In this document: in pieces, positions 31,718-41,779 of the stretch
Layout of the letters: each line of letters begins with the position of its first letter
How positions within the stretch are numbered: position 1 is the stretch's first letter
Source: Bactericera cockerelli
Taxonomy: Eukaryota > Arthropoda > Insecta > Hemiptera > Triozidae
NCBI GenBank assembly: GCA_024516035.1
Contig: CM044958.1
Location: 47,569,295-47,633,294 of the forward strand
Reading direction: 5' to 3'
DNA length: 64,000 nt
Notes under the pieces: model-generated
The model's input: only the letters and a program-made list of their open reading frames with translations
Told to the model about the DNA's origin: nothing
The model's database searches: none
Made by a program: the position numbers and the translations under genes

Positions 31718-32430
31718 CAGGTGTCCATTAATTCCCAGTCTACCCCCCGTATCTCGAAAACTGCTGTGAAAATTTTAATTTCGCAAAAACCCGTGTTACT
31801 TAATTTTTTGGGGGATTAGTTTTGACAAAAAAAAATCTACGAAGCTCCAGTCGGGCTGGGCCTGGACCAACTTTAAAATCTTAAATGGAATAGTAGGTCT
31901 TGTGGCATATTGTTTTGAAGGTCTCATTGAGAGAAGTTCACAATAAATTTTAATGACCGTTCTTGAGATACAGGGTCGACCGTCCTGGCTAGTATCCAAA
32001 CGTTCTGAATTATAACTCGTTAACCGTAAGTTGCAGGAGGATGGTATCAAGATGAAAAACTGATATAAGCTCCTTTCAGCGAGACCTTTCTAACAAGATA
32101 TAACTCGACCTATTCTGTTAATGTTAGTTTCTGGTCGGTTACGTCAGCCATCCGGGTGACCACCCAGTAGAAGTTTTATCAAAATTAATCGAGTTCGAGG
32201 TTGTTTCAAATGTGTTAGCAAAAAGAAGTGAATTTAATGAGGCCTTTAAAACAATATGCCACAAAACATACCGTTCCATTTGAGATTTTTAAGTTGGTAC
32301 GTGCACAGCCTGACTGGAGCAATGTAGGCAAATTTCTTTTTGCTAAAACTTAATCCCCCCCAAAAAGAGGGATATGTGTTCCTGCGTTTTAATTATTGCG
32401 GGGGTGGACTGGGACTTTATGGACACCCTG
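31718..32430. mobile_element. Foldback (palindromic) element, TA-flanked, 713 bp
   Basis: The left end CAGGTGTCCATTAATTCCCA and right end (complement) CAGGGTGTCCATAAAGTCCC both lie next to TA. Arms pair for ~300 bp (for example ACAATATGCCACAAAACATA against TGTGGCATATTGTTTTGAAG). No protein is encoded. TA flanks and terminal CAGGGTG fit a Tc1/mariner-type MITE; inferred. Confidence 0.75.
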
Positions 32431-33067
32431 TATATAACACGATTATCTATCAAGGTAGGTCTATTTATAAATTTAAAAAAAAAAAAAAATAAAAATTGGG
32501 GACATTTGAAGAAGCTTTTTTTTTGACAATTTTAACTTCATCTTTCTGGTTATTGCATTACGGAGATCAAGCTTACTGCTAGGCGCGATCTCGTAAGGCG
32601 TTAAGTATTTTGAATGTGCTGTTTATTATTATTTTTTTACATATAAAATAAAAAATTATATAAGTTTTATATAAATTAGCCAACTAGGCGCCGGTACGGC
32701 TGCGAAATCTTTCTCCACTACATATTTTAAATTGAAATATTATTATTTATTTATTTTACTTCTAGATACAATTTTTATTTATTCATTACACAATATTGTA
32801 AAACACAATTTAATTTACTCCAAAAATACATTCTTAAGACTCAACCCACATACCTCTAGGTTATAATAGGGGGGTGCCATTTACTTCGACGAATTTTTCC
32901 GTTTATACAGGGTTTTCGGTGTTAAGTCCACCTTTTCCAGTCCACCCTATTTTGACATTTGATTCTCGTTAACCTCTTCTCCCGCATATATTCCTGTTCA
33001 CACTATTCGTCCACGTTTTTTAGGGTTAGAAAAAATTGTCGGTAAAGATTTTTTCTTTTACTTAATA

Positions 33068-33202
33068 TCATATTTGTGTTAATCACTATCGTGATATCAC
33101 AACTACTCAAACTCGCTTTGCTAAATGTTTGCTTAACTTGGGACCACCGACTTCCGGGCTACAAGTCCGCCGCCTTATCGATCAAGCTACTGAGGTCGGG
33201 TT
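33068..33202 (-). mobile_element. SINE-A, reversed, full length
   Basis: ATATTTGTGTTAATCACTAT, the hairpin with loop GATA on the sense strand, ACTCAAACTCGCTTTGCTAA, GGACCACCGACTTCCGGGCT and TTATCGATCAAGCTACTGAG. Confidence 0.85.
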
Positions 33203-33399
33203 CTTTTTTTTTTGTACTATTCTTAAATTGATGTCAAACAATTTCTTAAAACTGAACTTACTAATTAGGTTCACTTTTTCTTAAGTCTCTTTTCTTTAAA
33301 AAAAAGGGTGAATTTGTATAAAAAAATCATTATTTTGTAACTATGAGGTGCAATTTGTAAAAATTTAAAATAAAATATTATTTATAAATAAAAATAAAA

Positions 33400-33598
33400 G
33401 TTGTCCCGGTAGTAGTTCAAGGCGTCTGACTTGAAATCCAGAGGTCGCGGGTTCAAAACTCAGCCGGGACATGACAAGTTGCCCTCCCATTTGGATTTTG
33501 ACCACAATACGTCTTGGGCTTACTTTTAGATTTATAGGACTCGTTAGTCTTAATCGGGCAGTATAAATAAGGCGATATTATTATTATTATTTGTACCA
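33400..33598 (+). mobile_element. SINE-F, plus orientation
   Basis: GTTGTCCCGGTAGTAGTTCA, CTTGAAATCCAGAGGTCGCG, GGTTCAAAACTCAGCCGGGA, CATGACAAGTTGCCCTCCCA and TAATCGGGCAGTATAAATAA, ending in (ATT)n. Confidence 0.8.
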
Positions 33599-33639
33599 AG
33601 CAAAAAAAATTAAATTCTAACTCCGTTCACTTGAATCTC

Positions 33640-34330
33640 GGACTTTTTCCCTACATTTTTTCAACCATTATTCTTATGTTTAAACACCTTTCTCTTGTGA
33701 ATCTTTTCAATAAGGTCAATATCTGAAAAATTTTTTTGAAATTATAATTCTAAACAAATTTTCAGCATTATGTTTGATATCAAAAGATAGTAAAAAAAAT
33801 ATGATGTTTGAAATCTATCTTTATAGTCTCATTTTACTTCAATGAAATTCATTTTATTAATTTGAATAATACATATTTATTTTTATATTTACTATTCTTT
33901 ATACTATACTTATATTACAACATGATTGATTTGTGGAATTTTGTGCAAAATGGAACACGTCGGATGACTGAAAATTTTCGCGGTATCCTCAGGCCTCAGT
34001 TAGCGCCAAAGCGCTATCTTGGTAAACGTCAATTTTCTGTTTCTTCTGTGAAATTCGTATTCATAGTTATTCATACCTAACTTTCACGATCGAAAGATCG
34101 GGCCTTGACATTACACAATCAAAATTTATCCAAAATTTTTTTTAGACGAAATAAACCATAATAACTTTCTTAGCTAATTGTGTCGATTAAAAAATCGTAT
34201 GTACAGATTCCTCTTGATAAATAACTCAAGTATCATAGTTATTAGTTACAACTTTCATTTGTTTCATAACACATACTTGTATATAGTTAGTTCGCAATCC
34301 AATAATTTTCAACATACACACTAAAGTTAT
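33640..34330 (+). repeat. Left copy of a diverged ~600-bp direct duplication
   Basis: It matches 34960-35530 in order: TTTTTCCCTACAT, CCTTTCTCTTGT, AACGTCAATTTTC, AATCAAAATTTA, AACTTTCTTA, AACTCAAGTATCATAGTTA. Divergence is high. Function and superfamily are unknown. Confidence 0.65.
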
Positions 34331-34349
34331 CCTTCTCAGATTTACTTAC

Positions 34350-34650
34350 CAGTAAATCGTGGGACTTGTAATTACTAATGATGAATTTTAAAATAAACCA
34401 AAGCGTTCACCGATCTTGTCCTAACCACGCTGGACGTTTCTTAACCAAAGCGAGCGATTGGACGATGGCTGCACTTGAATTTGGTTTGCTAAGTACGTCT
34501 GCAGCACGCGTGAAATACAGGCGTAAATTGAAGAAATTGGCCATTGTAAAAGTCCTTACTGCAGGTAAATTTCCACTGACAGCCTTTGCAATACCGTCAT
34601 CTACTGATATTTTAGACATTGTTAGTTAACATTAAAGTTTAAAATACTGT
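34350..34650 (-). other. Candidate transcribed segment with strong donor; possible 5' exon of PHRF1
   Basis: On the minus strand TTTACTG|GTAAGTAAATC gives a consensus donor (exon end 34350). Upstream is a locally GC-richer segment with a 70-codon frame at 34619-34407 (MSKISVDDGIAKAVSGN start, WLGQDR end). I do not recognise the peptide. A + strand frame of 83 codons overlaps it. It could be a 5' UTR exon with a uORF, a separate small gene, or chance. Confidence 0.3.
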
Positions 34651-34959
34651 ATTAGAGTTAAAATTCACAAATTTATTACAGTTTTAAATCGACTCTTCAC
34701 ATTCAACTCTAATGTAATTCTACACACAAAATTCGAAGTAGCGTTTCAAAATTGTTTGGTAATTTAAAAACTTTTTGAACGTCACAGCGTAGGCGCCCAT
34801 CAGAGTTGCGTTATTCAGGAAGACTTTGGAGGCCTTCAATCACCAAGGAATGACTTTTTAATTTTTGCACATCAAAATACGTGTTCTCTGGGTCTTTTTA
34901 CATTAGATATAATATATGCTCGAAAAAAAATTAGTCATTTGGAAATGCCTATTCTCTGG

Positions 34960-35535
34960 ACTTTCTTCCCTACATAGTTTTCACCCATTTTCATACCTTA
35001 CAACCTTTTCTCTTGTATCTTTGTAGAAACCTGAAATAATCTGAAACCGTGATTTTGTTCCGGGTTACTTTAATTCTAATAAATTCTTAATAATGTAATG
35101 AGTTTATTTATATAATCAAACATACTTTAATAAAATAGCAATTTTTATATTCTTTATTCTATTCTCATCTTATATTATAAATGATTCGTTTGTGTGTGAG
35201 TATGTTTAGTCGCTTAAAACTCGAGAATCACAAGTCGGATTGAGCTCAAATTTTGCATGGTTACCAATACAGGATCATTAGCGTTATGGCGCTAAAAACG
35301 TCAATTTTCCAAAAGTTGAGCTTTATCAAATACTAGCATATCTATTTATCTACACTGGAAACTATCATCTCAACAGTTCGGGTGTCATTACTACGTAATC
35401 AAAATTTAACGCAAATTCTTTTTGATAAGTAAAACCTATAACTTTCTTAAACATTGAGTCTATTAAAAATATCGTTTCTGACAAGATCATCTTGAAATAG
35501 TCAACTCAAGTATCATAGTTAGTTAGTTAGCTTAT
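34960..35535 (+). repeat. Right copy of the ~600-bp direct duplication
   Basis: See the partner at 33640-34330. Ordered anchor matches include TTCCCTACATAGTTTTC, ACCTTTTCTCTTGTATC, AAACGTCAATTTTCC and CTCAAGTATCATAGTTAG. The candidate exon lies between the two copies. Confidence 0.65.
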
Positions 35536-35668
35536 CATATTTGTGTTCATCACTTTCGTGATATCACAACTACTCAAACTCGCTTTACTAAATCTACGCT
35601 GAAACCGGGACTTGAACACCGACCTCAGTTACTGTCCACTGCCTTATCGATCAAGCTACTGAGGTCGG
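35520..35668 (-). mobile_element. SINE-A, reversed, full length
   Basis: TATCATATTTGTGTTCATCA, CTTTCGTGATATCACAACTA, CTACGCTGAAACCGGGACTT and CCTTATCGATCAAGCTACTG. AACTCAAGTATCAT occurs on both flanks (35502 and 35670), a likely target duplication. Confidence 0.85.
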
Positions 35669-35919
35669 TAACTCAAGTATCATTAAAACTTAATTATTTG
35701 AGGGCCAAATTATTAAATAAGATTGCAACAAAGTAAACGGCTGAATGTACATGAATTCAGACTCAGACATGTCTGTCCTCATCTTATTATATTTTATTTT
35801 ATTTTCAATATTTGTCAATATCATTGACATATCAGAATATATTTACTAACAGTAATACACATATTTAATCAAAATCGTATTTAATGAATCCTATTTAATC
35901 TAATAGTCGGATCAAGATG

Positions 35920-36060
35920 CTCATGCTAGCTACTAACTCAAAGCGAGCAAGAACTTTCCTCCAATCACAGCACTCCATAGTGCTCACTGCTCTGTGATTG
36001 TTGGAAACTTCTTGCTCCCTCTGAGCTAGTAGCCAGCATGAGCATCTCAACCGAGCCATT
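35920..36060 (+). mobile_element. Palindromic MITE with CCAATCACAG core
   Basis: The left arm GATGCTCATGCTAGCTACTA mirrors the right arm TAGTAGCCAGCATGAGCATC. Inside, CCAATCACAGCAC faces CTGTGATTGTTGGAAACTTC. At ~140 bp it is complete. Confidence 0.8.
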
Positions 36061-36139
36061 AAAATCGTAAGCAGTTACTCCACTTGAAATGGTGTCAATC
36101 TAATGGCCGATATGTACATGCTGGCATTAGCTCAGAGTG

Positions 36140-36312
36140 GGTGAGGAATTTGGGTGGAAGAGATTGCCACAGTCAATAACCTCACCCTTAAGGTAGGACA
36201 TTAGCTTTATTTTCTTTTTTGTTCTTGTTTCATTGTTCAATTATTTATTTTTTCTTTATAATATATATTTTAATTTGTCTTACCTAATAAAGCATAATAT
36301 AATAATAATTAA
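36140..36312 (+). mobile_element. Element G
   Basis: TGGGTGGAAGAGATTGCCAC, AGTCAATAACCTCACCCTTA, GGTAGGACATTAGC, then AATAAAGCATAATATAATAA. Confidence 0.7.
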
Positions 36313-36319
36313 TTTCTGT

Positions 36320-36610
36320 AGTGTGTAGTGTGTAGTGTGTAGCCAGATATAGGAGTGTAACTCTGTACCAATACAAAAAAAGATCTGCTTCAGATAGTAT
36401 GTAGCCAGCTTGAGTGAGGTAAATAGCGTACCAAAGCAAAAAAAAAATGATCTGCTTTCGATAAATCTGATAGGGAAAAATCGATCCTCTTCAGATAGTA
36501 TGTAGCCAGCTTGAGTGAGGTAAATAGCGTACCAAGGCAAAAAAAAATGATCTGATAAGGAAAAGTCGATCCTCTTCAGATAGTATGTAGACACTTTAGT
36601 GTGGTAAATA
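36320..36610 (+). repeat. Three ~95-bp direct repeats
   Basis: TCAGATAGTATGTAGCCAGC, TTGAGTGAGGTAAATAGCGT and ACCAA.GCAAAAAAAA recur at ~36390, ~36490 and ~36580. A TGTAGTGTG microrepeat (36320-36342) precedes them. Confidence 0.8.
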
Positions 36611-36724
36611 AGGAAAGGAGAGGTCAATGTTCAGAGCATTTTCTACCATCTAACTCTTAGAGTCTTATTATTATTTGTACTTTCGAATTTATAATATTAT
36701 TATTTTACATTCGAATCTTCTCCA

Positions 36725-36915
36725 ATCGCATTAATAATAATAGTAACACTCTTTAGTGGAAGTTAACCACCAGGCGAGGTTAATGCTCAAAGCATTTTCT
36801 GCCACCTCACCCTCAGAGTATTACTATTATGTGGTCACAAACGCAAATTAATGCCGGAAATTTCATGCATTGGGTGGGGGGATTTACCACTCGACTACCA
36901 ATGCACTGGTAAAGT
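36725..36915 (-). mobile_element. SINE-C, reversed
   Basis: TAACACTCTTTAGTGGAAGT, the AATGCTCAAAGCATT hairpin and ATGTGGTCACAAACGCAAAT. The head is shortened, ending CCACTCGACTACCAATGCA. Confidence 0.8.
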
Positions 36916-37377
36916 AGAAGAAAGTGTGGCTCATTTACAAAGGCTGTCGATAGCTCGTTGTCACGCATCCAGCGGGAAGTTGGCCGCGCCATTTCACTCA
37001 GGCAGCCTTTGAAAAAAATCTTGAGCTATTCTAAAGCACGAGCTCATACAAGTGGACGAGCTACCAAATTTTGTGCGGCCAGCTTGCTGAAGCTTGTCAA
37101 CGAGGAAAAAAATCGTAACGGGAAAAGTATCGGTAGGGGGAACGGGGGGTGATTGGATGAGGGTAACAATTTGGAGGTTGTATTTTTATTATTAATAATA
37201 ATAAAAAATAATTGTTTTAAAAACCTATGTATGTACTATGTTATTGTATATACTCGTATGTAGGTATACCTCAAATAAATGAGTGAAATCTTTGAATAAT
37301 AATAATAGGATATCCTTGAAGGATTAGGATGATTCTTGGTTATATGATATCTCAAAACCAGACAAGGTCTGTGAAAT

Positions 37378-37478
37378 GCATCAATAATAATAACACTCTT
37401 TAGAGGAAGGTAACCACCAGGCGAGGTTAATGCTCAAAGCATTTCCTACCACCTAACCCTCAGAGTCTTATTATTGGG
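37378..37478 (-). mobile_element. SINE-C tail fragment, reversed
   Basis: CACTCTTTAGAGGAAGGTAA, CCACCAGGCGAGGTTAATGC, TTTCCTACCACCTAACCCTC and TCTTATTATT. Confidence 0.8.
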
Positions 37479-37604
37479 CAGTTGCTGATATTATTTTTAT
37501 AAATGGATATACTTATAAGATGAGACAATTGAGACACGTATGACCGGGTCGAGATACTCATGCTAGCTACTAGCTAAGAGTTGGCAAGAAGTTTCATCCA
37601 TCCG

Positions 37605-37872
37605 AGAGCGCGATTAGCTCAGTGGTTATGCACTCGCTTGCCATGCGGAAGGTGACAGGTTCGATCCCCCCAAGCCAACAAAAAAATTGTATTCTATTTG
37701 GGCACAGTTGTTTGTAAGGGATACCTTCCGGTGCACTCGTGTGTTGACCCAGCACCTACAAGGGAAGTATTGCGTCACTTTTCGCCCATCAAAGGGGAGG
37801 CATACTACGGGATAGGCAAGCTACAATACAGACCGCAAGTGTCTCCAGTGACTGTGAAACACTCATCTTAAG
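37605..37872 (+). mobile_element. SINE-B, plus orientation
   Basis: Head GCGCGATTAGCTCAGTGGTT (box A), ACTCGCTTGCCATGCGGAAG, GTTCGATCCCC (box B), GTAAGGGATACCTTCCGGTG, AGTATTGCGTCACTTTTCGC and GGGGAGGCATACTACGGGAT. It forms an inverted pair with the next copy. Confidence 0.85.
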
Positions 37873-37984
37873 TATAAAAAAAAAAAAAACATCTCTATGT
37901 TGTAAAAAAATAAAATAAAAAAAATCACAGAGCTCCATAGAACTTCTGTCATTAGTGATAACTTAAATCCAGTTTTTTTTTTCA

Positions 37985-38252
37985 AGATGAGTTTTTCGCG
38001 GCCTCTTTTACATTGTAGAAACAAAAGCTACTGTAGACGCTTGTGGTCTATGTTGTAGCCTGCCCATTCCGTAGTATGCCTGCTCTCTGATAGGCGAGAA
38101 GTGACACAATACTTCCCTTGTAGGTGCTGGACCAACACGAGCGCACCGGAAAGTAGTATCCCTTACAAACGACTGTAATCAACCATTTTTTCGCTCGTCT
38201 CCTGTGTTCAAACCCTAGACCTTCCGCATGGTAAGCGCGTACCTTCGGGCTA
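37985..38252 (-). mobile_element. SINE-B, reversed
   Basis: AAAGCTACTGTAGACGCTTG, CATTCCGTAGTATGCCTGCT, GCGAGAAGTGACACAATACT, CGAGCGCACCGGAAAGTAGT and GACCTTCCGCATGGTAAGCG. Confidence 0.85.
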
Positions 38253-38715
38253 CCAGCTAGCATGAGCTTCTAGACTTACAGCCGTATTTATGAACAGTGA
38301 ATTTTGTCTGAGCTATATCTCAAGCAAAGCATTTCCCAATAATATTATAGTAAAGTATAGTATAGTGTAGACTGTCCATTGCAATACAGCGCGGGAATGC
38401 GGTTAGTGTGCTCGGCACACTTCCAGTTTATGCTACTATGGAAGATGTGTATTACTGTTAGTAAATGTATCCTGATAAAAAATAAAAATAAAAAAAAGAT
38501 AAAAGTGTACCTACATTACACAGTACACCTTGAAAAAAAGTATAGTATAGTATAGTATTTCTTTATTTAGTCTGTCAGCTCGAGACAAGGAGTCCCATTA
38601 CGCCAACAGTTTATTAAAGGAAATCATACTTAAGACATTGCTCAGACGGCGTTTTCTGTTCATAAATACGGCTGTAAGACTTACATTCTAGTAAATTAAA
38701 AAGAAAATCACTTAC

Positions 38716-38787
38716 GACTTTCGGTGTGTCAATTTTATCTGGCTTGATAAAACTTCCACATGGGGAGAGTCAACGGTTGACTCCAAT
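38716..38787 (-). other. Candidate 72-nt internal exon of unknown gene
   Basis: On the minus strand a strong acceptor (CTCTCTGTTTCAG, AG at 38789-38788) and a strong donor (GTAAGTGATT, GT at 38715-38714) bound 72 nt. One frame is open: LESTVDSPHVEVLSSQIKLT then HRK. It could be a coding cassette or a 5' UTR exon of PHRF1, which lies downstream on the same strand. No partner exon could be joined with confidence. Confidence 0.4.
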
Positions 38788-39004
38788 CTGAAACAGAGAG
38801 AAATACAGAAACTTTAGCCAGAGAATTATTATGAAATCCGATTTTTTTTTATTTATTGTTCATCCTCAGAGAATTATTTTTATTTATTTATTTTTCAATG
38901 TTTAATAACTTTTAAATATTAACATTCGCGCCCCATCTTCACATTCAGATTCTTTAGTGCTTCCGAGAAATTTTTGATATTAGAAATCCGAAGTATTTTA
39001 TAAT

Positions 39005-39215
39005 CTGGGTTTAACGTCGCTTATCACGACGGGGGTGTTACCCTCTACTCGCAGGAAACTCACAAACCTGCTACTTACATTAACCTCACCCAGCCTGTGT
39101 TGGGCCGCTGGACGTTGCCCAACTTCGGTTATCCTACGAGAACCAGTGCATTCAATGCATCATCGACGCTGCCCAATCGATTCTTTGCTATCACCCATTA
39201 ATGGCAAGGGAGATG
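39005..39215 (-). mobile_element. 5S-SINE, reversed, with unusual head
   Basis: GGTTTAACGTCGCTTATCAC, GACGGGGGTGTTACCCTCTA, CAGGAAACTCACAAACCTGC and TTAACCTCACCCAGCCTG. A head complement then includes ACTTCGGTTATCCTACG, only weakly 5S-like. Confidence 0.7.
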
Positions 39216-39295
39216 GCAAAGAGAGAACGATTTTAGATAATGAACAAACTAGATACTGAACAAAAACCGTTGACGTTGATTTAAAAAGTACACAC

Positions 39296-39718
39296 ATTAT
39301 CGACCTCAATAGCTTGTGATCTGGAGGCGGACTTGTAATCTGGAGGTCGGTGGTTCAAGTCTTAAGTTAAGCATAGACTTAGTAAAGTTGAGTTAAAAAA
39401 AAGTACATCATATCTGTGTTAATCACAATCGTGATATTACAACTACTCAAACTCGCTTTACTAAATGTTTGCTTAACTTGGAACTTCAACCACCGATCTC
39501 CAGATTACAAGTCCGCCGCCTTATCAATCAAGCTACTGAGGTCGGTGCATAAATTTAGTGAAGATAGTTTCAGTAGTTGTGATATCACGATTGTGATTAA
39601 CACAAATATGATACCTTTTTTAACTTAACTTTACTAAATTTTTGCTTAACTTGGGACTTGAACCACCGACCTCCAGATTACAAGTCCATCGCCTTATCAA
39701 TCAAACTACCGAGGTCGG
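39296..39718. mobile_element. Cluster of SINE-A copies in alternating orientation
   Basis: A + copy (39300-39398), a - copy (39408-39547), a + tail fragment (39548-39608) and a - copy (39610-39718). Diagnostic pieces are GGTCGGTGGTTCAAGTC (+), GATATTACAACTACTCAAAC (-) and ACTTGAACCACCGACCTCCA (-). The first pair is separated by about 10 bp. Confidence 0.85.
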
Positions 39719-39964
39719 TACATTTTGTAAAACGATCGACACAATATATGCCTCACAAGAAAAGCAAATTAACAATACTGCGCCACAACTAAAAATTATA
39801 AAGCTATCTTGTTTTATCACAATGGTATGATTAGCGTATAAATTAATAAGACGTTTTTGTTATACCTCTGCGGAGTAGATTGGTATTTTGAGAATTGTTT
39901 GAATTTTTTTTTTTTTTTAATTTGGGTGCTTTAACTTCAGTGGTCATTCGCACCGTTTCCAAGT

Positions 39965-40250
39965 TTAGATTTTTCTAAATAAACGGGTTGTCTTAAGGTA
40001 TAGCATTAGAGAATCTATCCCGTTTTTAATATCCTCAAGAGAAGGAGGGGTAGATAGGGATGTTCGAATAGGGGTGAGTACAGGACATACCAAGATGTGT
40101 ACAACTGTGAGTTGAACTCCACATTCACAGTCAGGGGGATTTTCTCTTCGGAATAAATGGCCATGAGTTAATAAAGTATGTCCAATACACATTCTAGTCA
40201 AGATTACTTCTTCTTTTCTATTCGATCTGTGGCTAGACTGCCAAACACCT
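39965..40250 (-). pseudogene. LINE C-terminal fragment (RNase H-side tail)
   Basis: The minus frame reads TRMCIGHTLLTHGHLFRREN, PPDCECGVQLTVVHILVCPV and then a non-conserved end. The pattern TR..IGHT.LTH..L......P.C.CG..LTV.HIL..C is the zinc-knuckle tail following RNase H in jockey/R1/I-type LINEs. Only the 3' end is present. Confidence 0.8.
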
Positions 40251-40394
40251 ATGTTGGGTTTAATTAAATAGGGTAAATTTTAAATCAAGATTTTCCATCA
40301 AGAAGGCTGGCTACAGTTCCATGACGCCACAGTGGTAATATACAGCTAAAAAGCCCGGCTTAGATATGACCTCTGCAGTTGTTGTCAAGGTGAA

Positions 40395-40455
40395 AGTTAA
40401 GGGATAGTGTCCACTAGGATTATCTAATCCTGTTTCATTATTCGGACTTAAGAGA
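40395..40455 (+). mobile_element. MITE-H terminal fragment
   Basis: TTAAGGGATAGTGTCCACTA, GGATTATCTAATCCTGTTTC and ATTATTCGGACTTA match the terminal region of the 41.64-kb element. Confidence 0.6.
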
Positions 40456-40545
40456 CACTAGAGACTCTTGTATTTTAAAGTTTAGGCTTGCAGTGACCTC
40501 CAGGTTACAAGTCCACCAAATTATCGATCAAGCTACTGAGGTCGG

Positions 40546-40635
40546 TTTCCTGTATATTTTTTTTTTTTTTTTTTTTTGGGTTTAACGTCGCTTTCAACTG
40601 CCATGGTCATATCACGACGGGTGTTTCCTGTATAT
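40546..40635 (-). mobile_element. 5'-truncated 5S-SINE with 12-13 bp target duplication
   Basis: The poly-T (reversed poly-A, ~40558-40578) is followed by GGTTTAACGTCGCTTTCAAC, TGCCATGGTCATATCACGAC and GGG. The flanks are identical: GTTTCCTGTATAT at 40545-40557 and 40623-40635. This is a clean target-primed insertion scar. Confidence 0.9.
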
Positions 40636-40639
40636 GACA

Positions 40640-41240
40640 TGTTAAATTCTATTTTACGAACTACTTGTGCTCCTCATCGTTGCGTGTGTGGTGAGAAAGT
40701 AAGTGAGAATGGAAGACACGGACTTTCTTGTGCTAAGAGTGCTGGACGCCAATCCAGCCTGAATGATACTATAAGGCGTGCACTCACATCTGCAAAGATT
40801 CTGCTATTCTAGAGCCTACAGGAATGTCTCGAGAAGATGGTCGGCGCCCAGACGGCATGTCTTTGATACCATGGTAGTCAGGAAAGTGTTTGGTATGGGA
40901 TTCTACATGTGCAGATACTTTGGCTCCTTCGTATGAAGATGTTTCAAAGAAAGGCGCTGGTAATATAGCAGAAACGGCTGCCACAAAGAAAATTGCAAAA
41001 TATAGAAGTATAATGGAGGATTATCATTTTATTCCATTTGCTGTCGAATCAATGGGGCCCTGGTGTGAGGCAGCGAAAAAATTCACAAAAGATCTGGGTG
41101 ACCGCCTCACATCAGTGACCGGAGACAAGAAGCAGGGCCTTTCTGGATCAAAGAATATCCATCGCCATCCAGGCAATGCAGCATGCGTCATGGGGACTTT
41201 GCCAAGCTGTTCCAAAATGGAAGAGATATTTTATTTGTAA
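40640..41240 (+). pseudogene. LINE ORF C-terminal fragment with RPDG...WD.TC nuclease-like motif, frame-shifted
   Basis: Frame pieces give [20 protein letters not shown], then AGR and [13 protein letters not shown]; after a shift, [20 protein letters not shown] with a stop in the IPW segment; then VWDSTCADTLAPSYEDVSKK, FIPFAVESMGPWCEAAKKFT and GNAACVMGTLPSC. These blocks in this order are familiar from LINE proteins in many invertebrates. RPDG...VWD.TC looks like a PD-(D/E)XK-type site. At least two frame shifts and one stop make it dead. Confidence 0.8.
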
Positions 41241-41422
41241 CATTTTAGAAATTTTTAAATAAAATATACTCATAAAATCTTTCAAATTAATTAAAAAATA
41301 TGTATTTTACGAACTTGGCACCGCTAACGAATACACGACCGATACCATTATTTACAGGGTGCAATAAAGTTATGATCACCAGAAATAATTTCGTCCCTGC
41401 TTAAAATATTGAATAATGAAAC

Positions 41423-41565
41423 CGACCTCAGTAGCTTGATCGATAAGGCGACGGACTTGTAACCAGGAGGTCGGTGGTTCAAGTCCCGGTTTCAGCGTAG
41501 ATTTAGTAAAGCGAGCTTGAGTAGTTGTGATATCACGAAAGTGATAAACACAAATATGATAGCAA
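41423..41565 (+). mobile_element. SINE-A, plus orientation, full length, near consensus
   Basis: CCTCAGTAGCTTGATCGATA, AGGCGACGGACTTGTAACCA, GGTCGGTGGTTCAAGTCCCG, GTAGATTTAGTAAAGCGAGC, TTGTGATATCACGAAAGTGA and AAACACAAATATGATAG. It is a good reference copy of the family. Confidence 0.9.
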
Positions 41566-41633
41566 ATTGAATGATGAAAAAAAAAACAAGTATTTCTTCA
41601 CAACGAAAAGCACGAATTTTTTCATTTTAGGAC

Positions 41634-41772
41634 CATATTATGAAACAGGATTAAACTTAAGATAAGCCAGACACGCCCTCAAGTCGGAGTTTCAACCAAT
41701 CACAGCACACCATATTCCGAGTTAAAGAGGTCTGGCTTATCTCAACTTTAATCCTGTTTTAGAATGCGACAC
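41634..41772 (+). mobile_element. MITE-H, near-complete palindromic copy
   Basis: The left arm ATTATGAAACAGGATTAAAC and AAGATAAGCCAGAC face the right arm GTCTGGCTTATCTCAACTTT and AATCCTGTTTTAGAAT. The core has CCAATCACAGC. At ~139 bp it is the only copy here with both ends. Confidence 0.8.
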
Positions 41773-41779
41773 TTAGCTG

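Noticed and set aside
36958..37152. 64-codon plus-strand frame
   Set aside because: It is short, basic and has no recognisable motif; it lies beside SINE-C debris.
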